Below are positions 1 to 8,413 of a DNA stretch of 18,381 nt, one piece after another. Numbering within the stretch: the first letter of the stretch is position 1; every line of letters starts with the position of its first letter. The translations under genes were made by a program, and so were the position numbers. The notes beneath the pieces are model-generated. The model did no database searches, was not told the DNA's origin, and saw only the letters and a list, made by a program, of their open reading frames with translations. This DNA is from Bacteroidales bacterium UBA1205 (GTDB lineage Bacteria; Bacteroidota; Bacteroidia; Bacteroidales; WCHB1-69): the NCBI GenBank assembly GCA_002309615.1, contig DBXT01000071.1:1-18381 (forward strand). Reading direction: 5' to 3'.

Positions 1-144
1 GTTTGTTTTATCGCAAATTTTGCCCCTAAAAAACTCAAAGGTGTGGAAAGTGAAGGCATGATACTCTCCGCCGAAGACAGCGACGGGCGTTTGGTGCTCA
101 TCACCCCGAGCGATTTGGTGAAAAACGGTGTAAACATAGGTTAG
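1..144 (+). CDS. metG: Methionyl-tRNA synthetase, C-terminal end (5' truncated by window)
   Basis: Frame 1 is open from the first base and ends with TAG at 142-144, giving the last 47 residues of a protein. The pieces ANFAPKKLKGVESEGMIL and AEDSDGRLVLITP are typical of the C-terminal OB-fold tRNA-binding domain of bacterial MetRS, where the GxxSxGM-type turn lies next to the beta-barrel. MetRS charges initiator and elongator tRNA-Met; this appended domain helps dimerisation and tRNA binding. The catalytic part lies outside the window. The next gene starts 4 bases downstream, so the two are probably co-transcribed. Codons in 61-120 are richer in C and G at third positions than in the following genes. 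The family call rests on a short stretch but the motif is distinctive. Confidence 0.82.
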   Translation, partial: VCFIANFAPKKLKGVESEGMILSAEDSDGRLVLITPSDLVKNGVNIG

Positions 145-148
145 CGAT

Positions 149-1048
149 ATGCAGTTGTTACAACGTGGCGATAAAATTCAAATAGTGGCTCCTGCGAGAA
201 AAATTTCTTTAGAGGAATTGCAACCCGCTATCACTTACTTCCAAAATCAAGGATGGGAAGTGCTATGCAGCAATTTGTTATGGGGACAATATCATCAGTT
301 TTCCGGCACGGATGACATGCGTGCCGCCGACATGCAACAAGCATTGGACAATCCTGATGTTAAGGCTGTAATATGTGCCCGCGGCGGATACGGCGGCATG
401 CGTATCATAGACAAATTGGATTTTTCCGCTTTTAAAAATCATCCTAAATGGCTGTGCGGATATAGCGATACCACTGTTTTTCATGCACATATCAATCAGG
501 TGTTGAATTTGCCTTCGCTACATTGCACCATGCCGATAAACATTGATGCCGATAGTTATCATTCCGCTGCATTGCATACCATGGTGCAAGCGCTTTCCAC
601 AGGGAAAGTGCATTACACCATTCCGGCTGCCGAGGGTAACAGAGCGGGGCAAACTCAGGCTAAAATAGTGGGAGGAAATTTATCCATATTGTATGCTGTC
701 AATGGTTCGGTATCGGATATAGACACTGATGGTAAAATATTGTTTATAGAAGACTTGGATGAATATCTATACCATATTGACCGTATGATGCTTTGTTTGA
801 AACGCAGCGGTAAGCTTAGCCGGTTGAAAGGACTGATAGTAGGAGGAATGAGCGATATGCATGATAATACCGTTCCCTTCGGTTTTGATGCCAAAGAAAT
901 TATTATGCAACATGTGCAAGAATATGATTATCCTGTTTGTTTTGATTTTCCGGCAGGGCATATCAAAGACAACAGGGCAATTATTATGAATGCTCCGGCC
1001 ACTTTAAATATAGATAATTCATCAGTAACCTTATCCATTTCAATATAA
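149..1048 (+). CDS. ldcA: LD-carboxypeptidase (peptidase family S66, LdcA-like)
   Basis: The 299-residue protein has the length and signatures of the S66 family, which includes LdcA and the microcin-immunity protein MccF. LdcA removes the terminal D-Ala from murein tetrapeptides in the cytoplasm during cell-wall recycling. Visible motifs are ICARGGYGGMRIID (75-88), the nucleophile elbow GYSDTT with Ser106, GGNLSIL (175-181), FIEDLDE with catalytic Glu201, GLIVGGM (228-234) and FPAGHIKDN with catalytic His271. This gives a complete Ser-Glu-His triad. No signal peptide is seen, consistent with a cytosolic enzyme. The gene starts 4 bases after metG, and its TAA stop overlaps the ATG of the next gene by one base (TAATG), so it sits inside an operon. 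MccF-type activity on other peptides cannot be excluded from sequence alone. Confidence 0.9.
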   Translation: MQLLQRGDKIQIVAPARKISLEELQPAITYFQNQGWEVLCSNLLWGQYHQFSGTDDMRAADMQQALDNPDVKAVICARGGYGGMRIIDKLDFSAFKNHPKWLCGYSDTTVFHAHINQVLNLPSLHCTMPINIDADSYHSAALHTMVQALSTGKVHYTIPAAEGNRAGQTQAKIVGGNLSILYAVNGSVSDIDTDGKILFIEDLDEYLYHIDRMMLCLKRSGKLSRLKGLIVGGMSDMHDNTVPFGFDAKEIIMQHVQEYDYPVCFDFPAGHIKDNRAIIMNAPATLNIDNSSVTLSISI

Positions 1049-1995
1049 TGTACTCCGGAACTCACAAAACGGCATTGTGGTTGCAATTTGTTTACATATT
1101 TGGTCTGTTGGGCACCATTATGATAAAAATATGGATGATGACAGCCGGTCAAATGATGGAATCATTGCAATTGTTGCCCCAATCATGGGTCAGCATGCCG
1201 ATAGGAGTCTATCGATTGCTATTGATAGTTATGTTGATAATCAACAGCATATATTTACATTATATGCTATTGTATCACAATTTAATAGAACTGAGGGATT
1301 ATCGTACCGTCATTTTTTACGGTTTGATGCATATAGCCATGCCTTGCAGTCTTGCTTTGTCAAATATGATAGTGGAAAGTATATTCCTTTATTTTATCTT
1401 GCCACGCATATTGGTCAGCAATACCGAAGGCAAAAATGACAACGAATTCATGTATGGCTTTTTCTGTGGTTTTTTGTCATTGATATATCCTCCATTGATT
1501 TTATTGTTATTCCCTTTGTATTTTATCTATTTGGTTAATAGAGATCTAACTTTCAAACGAGCCGTTATCCCGCTTATGGGATGGGGATTGTTGGTGGTGT
1601 ATCAATGGGCATATGCTTATTTAACAGATGCCTCAATGAGCTATGCCGCATGGAATTGGCGATGGGAGGGCGAAATATTACACACCCGATTGGTAGAGGT
1701 AATATGCATAGCCGCATGTATAATCATTATGAGTATTATTACCATACAAATGTATGCCAAGGCAGGCAAAGTGGTGGTTAATCGTAGAAAAAAATGGTAT
1801 GTATTGATGATAAACTATGTGCTATTAATGTTATTGATGATATTGTTTAAAGATGAGCATCATTTGTATTTGTCCATATGGAGCATGGTAGCAGTAACGT
1901 TGTTGTCGGTAGGAATATTCCATTTTAAGACCAAAGTATGGAATTACGTTTTGATATTGTTATATATATTGGCTTTATACGTGAATTTTGTTTGA
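1048..1995 (+). CDS. Polytopic membrane protein, probable DUF6427 family
   Basis: This 315-residue protein is very hydrophobic, with about eight or nine predicted membrane helices (for example around 12-28, 55-76, 85-105, 130-160, 170-190, 215-235, 250-268, 272-290 and 295-312). Short basic or acidic loops lie between them. The central pattern, with a glycine-rich helix before a YPPLILLLFPLYF segment and a later basic turn followed by a GWGL helix, resembles the Bacteroidetes DUF6427 family. That assignment is from memory of the family pattern, not from a search. Function is unknown. It overlaps the upstream gene by one base (TAATG) and ends one base before the glycosyltransferase ATG. Its position before a glycosyltransferase allows a role in envelope glycan handling, but this is only context. 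Confidence 0.62.
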   Translation: MYSGTHKTALWLQFVYIFGLLGTIMIKIWMMTAGQMMESLQLLPQSWVSMPIGVYRLLLIVMLIINSIYLHYMLLYHNLIELRDYRTVIFYGLMHIAMPCSLALSNMIVESIFLYFILPRILVSNTEGKNDNEFMYGFFCGFLSLIYPPLILLLFPLYFIYLVNRDLTFKRAVIPLMGWGLLVVYQWAYAYLTDASMSYAAWNWRWEGEILHTRLVEVICIAACIIIMSIITIQMYAKAGKVVVNRRKKWYVLMINYVLLMLLMILFKDEHHLYLSIWSMVAVTLLSVGIFHFKTKVWNYVLILLYILALYVNFV

Positions 1996-1996
1996 T

Positions 1997-3082
1997 ATGA
2001 AGAAGATATTGTTTATAGCACCGCATAGAAAAGGGCGATCGCCCGGTCAGCGTTTTAGATTTGAACAATATATGAATTATTTGCAAATCAATGGATATAC
2101 ATGTGATTTATCGTATTTGATTAGCGAGAGTGATGATAAATATTTCTACCGGAAAAAGCATATCTTACGGAAACTGTTCATTTTTATCAAATGTATATTC
2201 ATACGCATAAAAGATGTCATCAAAGCCAAGCAATATGATATCATATTTATCTATCGCGAAGCTCTATTCACAAGGTCTACCATATTTGAATATTTGTTTT
2301 CCCGTCGCTGTAAACATGTATTTTTTGATTTTGACGATGCCATTTTTTTATTGGATGTATCGGAAGCCAACAGAAGTTTACGCTGGCTGAAATCACCTGC
2401 CAAAATCAATAAGATTATGCGTTATGCCGATACTACCATTGTCGGCAACCGATATTTGTATGACTATGCTGTTCAATATGCAAAACATGTAGAAATATTT
2501 CCTACCACCTTGGATTTGAACACCATAAAGATATATCCGCATTTGCCGCAGGCTAAAGTATGTATAGGCTGGATAGGCAGTACCACCACTATCAAGCACA
2601 TACGCTGGGCATTGCCTATATTGCGGGCTATTTATCACCAATATGGCGACAGGGTTTATTTTAAGATTATTGCCGATGTACAATTGCAAGCCGACGATTT
2701 GCCGATAGAAAACGTTAAATGGCAGCAGGATACGGAATCAGAACAATTATCAAGTTTTGACATAGGAATAATGCCTTTGCCCGATGACCAATGGTCAAGA
2801 GGAAAATGCGGTTTCAAGGGTTTGCAGTGCATGGCCTACGGCGTACCGGTGGTAATGTCACCTGTTGGAGTGAATACGCAAATCATACAAGACGGTGTCA
2901 ATGGTTTTTTAGCCGACACAGAGCAGGAATGGGTGGAAAAAATCAGCTTGTTGATAGAAAATCCTGATATGCGAGACCGTATGGGCAAAGAGGGAAGACT
3001 TACGGTAGAGCAAAAATACTCTTTCCAAGCGCTTAAAGATATCTATCTAAATTATTTTAATACTGCTTGCTCTCATGCTTAG
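1997..3082 (+). CDS. Glycosyltransferase, GT4 family (GT-B fold)
   Basis: The 361-residue protein has the two Rossmann-like halves of a GT-B enzyme. The N-terminal half begins KKILFIAPHRKGRSPGQRFR and contains the FDFDDAIF motif (110-117) common in one GT4 subgroup. The C-terminal nucleotide-sugar half runs through IGWIGSTTT (190-198), FDIGIMPL (254-261) and a donor-binding stretch from SRGKCGFKG to GVPVVMSPVG (267-291). The second Glu of the usual EX7E motif is Gln277 here, in GLQCMAYG. No membrane helix is apparent, so it probably acts at the cytoplasmic face of the membrane on a lipid- or polysaccharide-linked acceptor; the sugar and acceptor are unknown. A TTG at 1988 would add three residues and overlap the previous gene, but the ATG at 1997 gives the normal N-terminus. 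The end overlaps rnhB by 8 bases. Confidence 0.88.
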   Translation: MKKILFIAPHRKGRSPGQRFRFEQYMNYLQINGYTCDLSYLISESDDKYFYRKKHILRKLFIFIKCIFIRIKDVIKAKQYDIIFIYREALFTRSTIFEYLFSRRCKHVFFDFDDAIFLLDVSEANRSLRWLKSPAKINKIMRYADTTIVGNRYLYDYAVQYAKHVEIFPTTLDLNTIKIYPHLPQAKVCIGWIGSTTTIKHIRWALPILRAIYHQYGDRVYFKIIADVQLQADDLPIENVKWQQDTESEQLSSFDIGIMPLPDDQWSRGKCGFKGLQCMAYGVPVVMSPVGVNTQIIQDGVNGFLADTEQEWVEKISLLIENPDMRDRMGKEGRLTVEQKYSFQALKDIYLNYFNTACSHA

Positions 3083-3674
3083 GCCTTATATGCAAAAAGG
3101 AAGAATAGAAGCAGGATGCGATGAAGCCGGAAGAGGGTGTTTAGCCGGTCCTGTATGTGCGGCAGCGGTAATACTTCCTGATGGTTTTACCAATGCCGAT
3201 ATTAATGACAGCAAGCAGTTGTCACCACAAAAACGACAGCAATTGCGGCTGCTGATAGAACAAACGGCATTAGCATGGGCGGTAGTGATGATACCACCTC
3301 AAACCATAGATAAAATCAACATTTTGCAAGCTTCTGTTTTAGGTATGAACCAAGCGGTGGAACAATTGAACATAAAACCGGAGCATCTCTTAATAGACGG
3401 CAATAAATTTAATAGTCATCAGCATATCCCTTATACATGTGTAATAAAAGGGGATGCCACTTATCTCAGCATAGCGGCGGCATCCATTTTAGCCAAAACG
3501 CACAGAGATGAATATATGGAAAATTTAGCAACGGAATTTCCTCAATACGGCTGGGACGGCAACAAAGGCTATCCTACCGCTATGCACAGAAAAGCCATAC
3601 AAGAATATGGCATTACCATACATCATCGCAAATCATTCACCCTGATTCCCCAACAATTAAAATTATCATTTTAA
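3075..3674 (+). CDS. rnhB: Ribonuclease HII
   Basis: The 199-residue protein is a full-length RNase HII, which cuts RNA in RNA-DNA hybrids and starts removal of single misincorporated ribonucleotides. The signature GCDEAGRGCLAGPV supplies Asp16 and Glu17. The other acidic residues are in LLIDGNKF (Asp108) and VIKGDATYLSIAAASILAK (Asp127), and an HRDEYM motif follows near 143-148. The GRG turn used to recognise the RNA-DNA junction is present (19-21). The chosen ATG overlaps the glycosyltransferase gene by 8 bases; an alternative ATG at 3090 would give MQKGRIEAGCDEAG, also a plausible start. Three bases separate its stop from the next gene, so it is transcribed with its neighbours. Confidence 0.96.
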   Translation: MLRPYMQKGRIEAGCDEAGRGCLAGPVCAAAVILPDGFTNADINDSKQLSPQKRQQLRLLIEQTALAWAVVMIPPQTIDKINILQASVLGMNQAVEQLNIKPEHLLIDGNKFNSHQHIPYTCVIKGDATYLSIAAASILAKTHRDEYMENLATEFPQYGWDGNKGYPTAMHRKAIQEYGITIHHRKSFTLIPQQLKLSF

Positions 3675-3677
3675 TAC

Positions 3678-5078
3678 ATGCATCTCTCCAAAAATGAAAT
3701 AAAACGGATAACGGTAAGTGTGATTACCATTGCGGTGGTAAGCATTATTATTGTCACTTTGATAAAGTTTTATGTCTATCTGAACCAGCCTCAAACTTCA
3801 CCTTATGCCGTTATGCCCGAAAGTAGCATAATGGTGATGCATTCCGATAGCATTACACCTGATATTTCACGGGTGTTTGATGATAAAATTATGCAAGCCG
3901 ATTATTCCAAAAAGCTTAAACCAATACTTGAAATAATATATTATAAATATCAATATTATAATCATATAGAGTATTTAAAAATATCCATTCATCCCCAAAA
4001 AAATCATTATGATTTTTTGGTGGCAGCCTCTATGAAGAAAGATTTTCAGCAAGAGGCGGAACGAAAAATAAAGCATACATCTTGTTCGCATATCGCTTAC
4101 AAAGGGCATGAAATTTATCATGACACCATAGGCGGAAATGATGTGTATTTATATCATTATCAAAATTTATTGGTGGCATGTGTCAATCAAAATTTATTAA
4201 GATTGTCTATCAATACGCTGGAGCTTAAGGCTGATAGGGACAGTATTATACCTAATCGGAATAATAGTAGTTTGTCGGTTAGTTACAAGGTTTCCGATAT
4301 TAAAAACAACCCGTTAAACGCTCCGATATTATACCGTTTAAATCCCGATGTTTTCGAAACTATATATTTGAATATCAATAGTTTTGATACCGTATTTACA
4401 GGCAATGCCGATATAAGTCTGAAACAAGCATTACCCGAAAGAGAGAATGCGGATATAACAAAATACTATACCTTACTGCCGCACAATATTACACAAATGT
4501 TGCTATTGCGTGAGAGTGCTTATTCGTGGTTAAGTTGCTCCAAACAACTGACCATAGAGCAGAACAAGTGGTTTCAATATTTTCAACCCACAGCCGTATG
4601 GTATTTTACGCTTGCCCGACCGGCAGGCGGCAGCTATGATTTTGTATTGCTTTCGCCCAAATATTTCCAAGAAACGGCTGAGAATTTGTTTTTTCTAACG
4701 CAAAAAGACACCCTTACCTCAGCCGGAGCTCATGTGCATTATGATACCGCTACAATAGCCGGGTATGAAGTCGGCAGGGTAGACTTGCCCAATTTTGTTT
4801 ATTTACGATGGAATATAGGGGAAAACATGCCTCGGTTGAAAAATTACATCTTATTGGATGATATGATACTTTTTGCCGAAAATGATGAAGCCCTGAAATA
4901 CTATTTGTCCTCATTGGATGTTGAAATCCGTAAAAACAACGCTTTTATCCAAAGCGAAGCGTTTTTCACCTCCCAAGCCGATATGATGTATTGCAAAATA
5001 GAGAAAAATCATCTCTATCGCATACAAATAGAGCAACATGACAAACATTCTTGTTTCTTGAACGTATATTACAGATAA
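3678..5078 (+). CDS. Single-pass membrane-anchored protein of unknown function
   Basis: I do not recognise a confident family. The 466-residue protein has a short basic N-terminus (KNEIKR), one long hydrophobic helix at about 11-35, and then some 430 residues without further membrane segments. The predicted topology is a signal anchor with a large periplasmic domain. The domain is rich in Tyr, Asn, Ile and Lys and shows strand-like alternation. Cysteines are few and scattered. The start of the soluble part (ESSIMVMHSDS) resembles Bacteroidales proteins annotated as hypothetical or DUF3352-like, but the match is weak. It follows rnhB by 3 bases and is the last gene of the first operon; an 83-base gap with a new promoter comes next. 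Confidence 0.72.
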   Translation: MHLSKNEIKRITVSVITIAVVSIIIVTLIKFYVYLNQPQTSPYAVMPESSIMVMHSDSITPDISRVFDDKIMQADYSKKLKPILEIIYYKYQYYNHIEYLKISIHPQKNHYDFLVAASMKKDFQQEAERKIKHTSCSHIAYKGHEIYHDTIGGNDVYLYHYQNLLVACVNQNLLRLSINTLELKADRDSIIPNRNNSSLSVSYKVSDIKNNPLNAPILYRLNPDVFETIYLNINSFDTVFTGNADISLKQALPERENADITKYYTLLPHNITQMLLLRESAYSWLSCSKQLTIEQNKWFQYFQPTAVWYFTLARPAGGSYDFVLLSPKYFQETAENLFFLTQKDTLTSAGAHVHYDTATIAGYEVGRVDLPNFVYLRWNIGENMPRLKNYILLDDMILFAENDEALKYYLSSLDVEIRKNNAFIQSEAFFTSQADMMYCKIEKNHLYRIQIEQHDKHSCFLNVYYR

Positions 5079-5139
5079 TATATTGAGCAATCGGTGGTAA
5101 AAAGTTTAACCGACAGGCATACTCCTTAATAAAAATTGC

Positions 5140-5147
5140 TATCTTTG
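5140..5147 (+). promoter_or_regulatory. Bacteroidetes -7 promoter element (TATCTTTG)
   Basis: TATCTTTG matches the Bacteroidetes sigma-ABfr -7 consensus TAnnTTTG. It lies 14 bases upstream of the radical SAM ATG, so the leader would be very short. No clear TTTG -33 box is seen at the expected spacing. Confidence 0.6.
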
Positions 5148-5161
5148 CAAAAAAAAATATC

Positions 5162-5938
5162 ATGTCAGGAATTTTATTCAACAAAATCATATTCGGACCC
5201 ATACATAGTAGAAGATTGGGGAATTCGTTAGGCATTAACCTTATGCCGGAAGATATTAAATTATGCACTTTTAACTGTGTGTATTGTGAGTGCGGCTGGG
5301 GACGCACATCGGAGGTGCAGTATGACAAGCTATTGCATACCGATGTCATGCTGCCGATATTGGAACAACGTTTTAAAGAATTGCACGATAAGGGGGCGGT
5401 TATAGATTCCATCACCTATTCCGGCAACGGAGAACCGACTCTTCATCCTGAATTTGAAGTAATTACTGACCATATCATAGCGTTAAGAAATCAATATTTT
5501 CCGCATACCATCATATCTTGTTTAAGCAATTCCACCCAATTGTATAGAGAGGATGTTTTGCGGGCATTAAAAAAGATAGACAATCCCATGCTTAAATTGG
5601 ATGCCGGCACACAATGTATGTTCAACATTATCAATAAGCCTTTCCATGAGATAGACATAGAAGATATCAGCGATAAACTTTGCCAATTTGACGGCAAACT
5701 CACCATACAAACGCTTTTTCTCCGCGGAGAGAGTAATGGTCAAAAGGTGGATAACACCTCTGAAGAAGAAGTATCGGCATGGTTACAAAGAATTCATAAA
5801 ATACATCCTCATACGGTGATGCTTTATCCTATAGACAGAGAAACACCGGAAAAAATGTTAACCAAAATAGATAAAGCCGAATTGGAAACCATAGCGGTGA
5901 GAATTCGTGAAATGGGAATTAAAACATTGATATACTAA
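5162..5938 (+). CDS. Radical SAM protein, COG0731 (wyosine-synthetase-like) group
   Basis: The 258-residue protein starts with a phrase typical of the COG0731 group (FGPIHSRRLGNSLGINLMP, 11-29), followed by the radical SAM iron-sulfur motif CTFNCVYC. That gives a CX3CX2C cluster with Cys35, Cys39 and Cys42. The SAM-binding SGNGEPTLHPEF (87-98) follows. The enzyme should cleave S-adenosylmethionine reductively at a [4Fe-4S] cluster in the cytoplasm. Archaeal and eukaryotic relatives (Tyw1) make wyosine in tRNA-Phe, but most bacterial members have no established substrate, so the reaction is not assigned. It has its own -7 box just upstream. Its TAA overlaps the ATG of the next gene by one base, so the two are probably translationally coupled. 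Confidence 0.87.
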   Translation: MSGILFNKIIFGPIHSRRLGNSLGINLMPEDIKLCTFNCVYCECGWGRTSEVQYDKLLHTDVMLPILEQRFKELHDKGAVIDSITYSGNGEPTLHPEFEVITDHIIALRNQYFPHTIISCLSNSTQLYREDVLRALKKIDNPMLKLDAGTQCMFNIINKPFHEIDIEDISDKLCQFDGKLTIQTLFLRGESNGQKVDNTSEEEVSAWLQRIHKIHPHTVMLYPIDRETPEKMLTKIDKAELETIAVRIREMGIKTLIY

Positions 5939-6369
5939 TGAATGCTACTGTCATCCCTTTGGAAATTCAATATTTGGACAACAAGCAGAATATTCAACCG
6001 ATAATATCGGTAAAAATAGGCAGGAAAACGCATCGTATGATAGTAGATACCGGTGCCTCACATTCTTGCCTTTCTGCATTGATTTTGGGTGATAAATATG
6101 AGCAATCGGCTATAAATGTTGATGACAAGGTGCTCAGTGCCAGTGAAAACATCAATACTCCGACGATATTATACAAACTTCCCGGCATTAGAATAGGAGA
6201 CATTTATTTGCGTAATTATTCGTTTTTGGTATTGGATATCGGTCATATCAATGTAATGCTTAAAGAGTTACAACTTCCGTCGGTGGCAGGCTTAATCGGT
6301 AGTGATATATTGCAAAAATACCATGCCGTAATAGATTACGGTCATCGTACTCTTAGCTTGTATCATTAG
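5938..6369 (+). CDS. Small retropepsin-like aspartic protease
   Basis: The 143-residue protein carries one aspartic-protease active-site loop, IVDTGASHSC, with Asp37-Thr38-Gly39-Ala40. A downstream hydrophobic-glycine element, LIGSDILQKY, and a C-terminal IDYGHRTLSL strand follow. One DTGA motif in a chain this short implies a homodimer, with each chain giving one catalytic Asp, as in retroviral proteases. No signal peptide or membrane helix is visible, so a cytoplasmic location is likely. The natural substrate is unknown. The ATG shares a base with the stop of the radical SAM gene. The TAG stop overlaps the stop of the opposing minus-strand gene by three of its bases, leaving no room for a terminator. 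Confidence 0.85.
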   Translation: MNATVIPLEIQYLDNKQNIQPIISVKIGRKTHRMIVDTGASHSCLSALILGDKYEQSAINVDDKVLSASENINTPTILYKLPGIRIGDIYLRNYSFLVLDIGHINVMLKELQLPSVAGLIGSDILQKYHAVIDYGHRTLSLYH

Positions 6370-8408
6370 TCTTGTTGAAAATATCGTCTTAACAATCCGC
6401 TTTCTGCCAGCAGGCAAGCCAAACAAAGCAAAATGAACCATACGGAAAGGGGAGTACCCTCGCGGTGGATATTGTTCTTGATGTGGTGGGCTGACTTATG
6501 TTGTATGTCAAACACAGACAGGGAGGTTAAGTTATTCTGTTTCAATAGTTCTTTTATATTATCTGCATCGTCAAATGTCATTTGCGACTCTTTTCTGCTA
6601 TAATTGAAGGCGATATCGGCTAAATGATCTTTTTGACAATTCAATGCGTATATGCCGGCTGTATTCACTTGTTGATATACCAATAATTGCATATACGGAT
6701 AGGTGCTTTTCACCTCCGGAATAAACGACATATCCGAACGATATGCTTTCATCTCGGGAAGATGTTTATCGTCTATATCTTTTTGCATTTTAATGGTAAT
6801 CAATTCGTTTTCTCCTATAGTGTAATACAATTTCACATGCTCCGCAGCATAAATCATATTCCACAAAGTAGGTACGAACACGGCGTGTTCCACCATGTTG
6901 CCAGCATTAGCCGTTAAGGGTGAGGCAATGGTGTACACCATGCCCGAGCCGTGTTGTTCGGCAGTGAGATAACTGTCTTGGTTTTCCAAGGTGATAATAT
7001 TTTCTTTGGCATTGCCTATATTACGGTCTAAAACGTATCTATATCTTACTTCGGGTAAATCTATATTTTCAGGATATTGTTCAAATACATTTTTAAATAT
7101 CAAATGTTCGGTGTTCAATTTGTCGATTTTTATTCCGGTTGTATCAACTTTTCCTAACAGGGTGGTACCGAAGGCGATGTTGATATCATTATGATATTCC
7201 TGCATGTTTTCAGAAGGGAACAACAATATATTTCCACCGGCGGATACATATTGCGACAAGGCTTGTATCAACCCGTTCGACAGGCTGTTGTCTGTTTCTA
7301 AGAGTACCAATTGTTGTTCGTTAAGAATGCTGTAATTGATATTTTTTACTTCCGTAGCTTGATAATTTACCAAACTATCGGTACTAAAGAGTGTATGAAT
7401 ATAAGGGTTCTCTTTGGTGGTGTATAAATGTAGGATGTTTTTTGCCGAGCCTGCATATATGCTGAAATACATTCTATCATCAAACACTATAGGATGGTCG
7501 GTAATTTCTACGTATCCCGACTGTATGGAGGTGCTGTCTAACATAAAATTGATAATGGTTTCAGCCGTATTGCCGGCTTCTACCGACAGCGAAGTTAATG
7601 CTTTTTGTTTGTTGTTGAGCATTATTTTCAGCGGAACGGCATCCATGGATTCGTCACTGTAATTTTGTAGTTTAATCCCCATGCTCACAATTTTGCAGGG
7701 TAAATAATCCGGTGATAATATCCAAACGGAATCTATGCATATGTTTTTTACATCAGGGGCTTTCATGGGCACCAGCAGGGTATGAATATTGGTATCGGGT
7801 GTGATGTTTTGCCAATCGGCAACAGATGATTGAAAGTCAGATATAAAATACATGGTACTATGGGGTCGGGCAGAGGAGTGTAAGGTATTTGCCGCATATC
7901 GGTATACATGACTAATGGAGGGAGAAGCAGGTGAGATATCTATTTTTTCTATTTCATCTTTTATCATCGCCTTGCTTAGGGCAGTATTGTATTCGGGATT
8001 GAAATCGTTGGTGAGCAGAAAGAAAGTAACATCATCATTATAGGCATCCACTATGGCTTTAGCCTGTTTTTTTGCTTCATGGAGTAAATTGCCGTTTTTG
8101 CTTTTGTTTTCCATGGAAAACGAATTGTCGACATATATCAGCACCTTGGAGGTGATGTAATCGGTGTCGGTAGGAATATAGGGTTTGGCTAAGGCTATAA
8201 TCAATGCCGCAATAGCAAGCATACGAAGGCATAAGATTATCCACTTTTTTATTTCCGATTCTCTTTTATGTTGCTCTTGAATAGCCCGCAGAAAGGATGT
8301 GTTGGAAAAATACTGTATTTTATATCGCTGAAAATTAAATAGATGTATTATCAGCGGTATCAAAAGGGCAAAGAGAAAAAATAATATATGTGGATAAGCA
8401 AAACGCAT
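6366..8408 (-). CDS. BatA-like membrane protein with N-terminal double-TM and vWA domains
   Basis: The 680-residue protein opens with the BatA / aerotolerance N-terminal domain. A helix at about 8-25 is followed by HLFNFQRYKIQYFSNTSFL (22-40) and a second helix at about 55-75. A von Willebrand factor A domain follows, with the metal-binding DxSxS motif as DNSFS (Asp94, Ser96, Ser98) and a later FISDF strand (188-192). The middle is a long soluble region of beta-rich character, and one further helix lies near the C-terminus (about 655-672). Proteins of this build are common in Bacteroidetes. Bat proteins are linked to oxygen tolerance and envelope function in some species, but this longer class has no defined role. 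It starts 5 bases after the ABC ATPase gene, so the two are co-transcribed. Confidence 0.83.
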   Translation of the reverse strand: MRFAYPHILFFLFALLIPLIIHLFNFQRYKIQYFSNTSFLRAIQEQHKRESEIKKWIILCLRMLAIAALIIALAKPYIPTDTDYITSKVLIYVDNSFSMENKSKNGNLLHEAKKQAKAIVDAYNDDVTFFLLTNDFNPEYNTALSKAMIKDEIEKIDISPASPSISHVYRYAANTLHSSARPHSTMYFISDFQSSVADWQNITPDTNIHTLLVPMKAPDVKNICIDSVWILSPDYLPCKIVSMGIKLQNYSDESMDAVPLKIMLNNKQKALTSLSVEAGNTAETIINFMLDSTSIQSGYVEITDHPIVFDDRMYFSIYAGSAKNILHLYTTKENPYIHTLFSTDSLVNYQATEVKNINYSILNEQQLVLLETDNSLSNGLIQALSQYVSAGGNILLFPSENMQEYHNDINIAFGTTLLGKVDTTGIKIDKLNTEHLIFKNVFEQYPENIDLPEVRYRYVLDRNIGNAKENIITLENQDSYLTAEQHGSGMVYTIASPLTANAGNMVEHAVFVPTLWNMIYAAEHVKLYYTIGENELITIKMQKDIDDKHLPEMKAYRSDMSFIPEVKSTYPYMQLLVYQQVNTAGIYALNCQKDHLADIAFNYSRKESQMTFDDADNIKELLKQNNLTSLSVFDIQHKSAHHIKNNIHREGTPLSVWFILLCLACLLAESGLLRRYFQQD

Positions 8409-8413
8409 ATATG

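Noticed and set aside
1988..1996. TTG at 1988 as the start of the glycosyltransferase
   Set aside because: It would overlap the previous gene and add only three residues; the ATG at 1997 gives the normal N-terminus MKKILFIAPH.
5091..5113. Hairpin TCGGT...ACCGA between the unknown-function gene and the radical SAM gene, as a possible terminator
   Set aside because: The stem is short with a bulge, and no T run follows on the plus strand, so it does not meet the usual terminator pattern.
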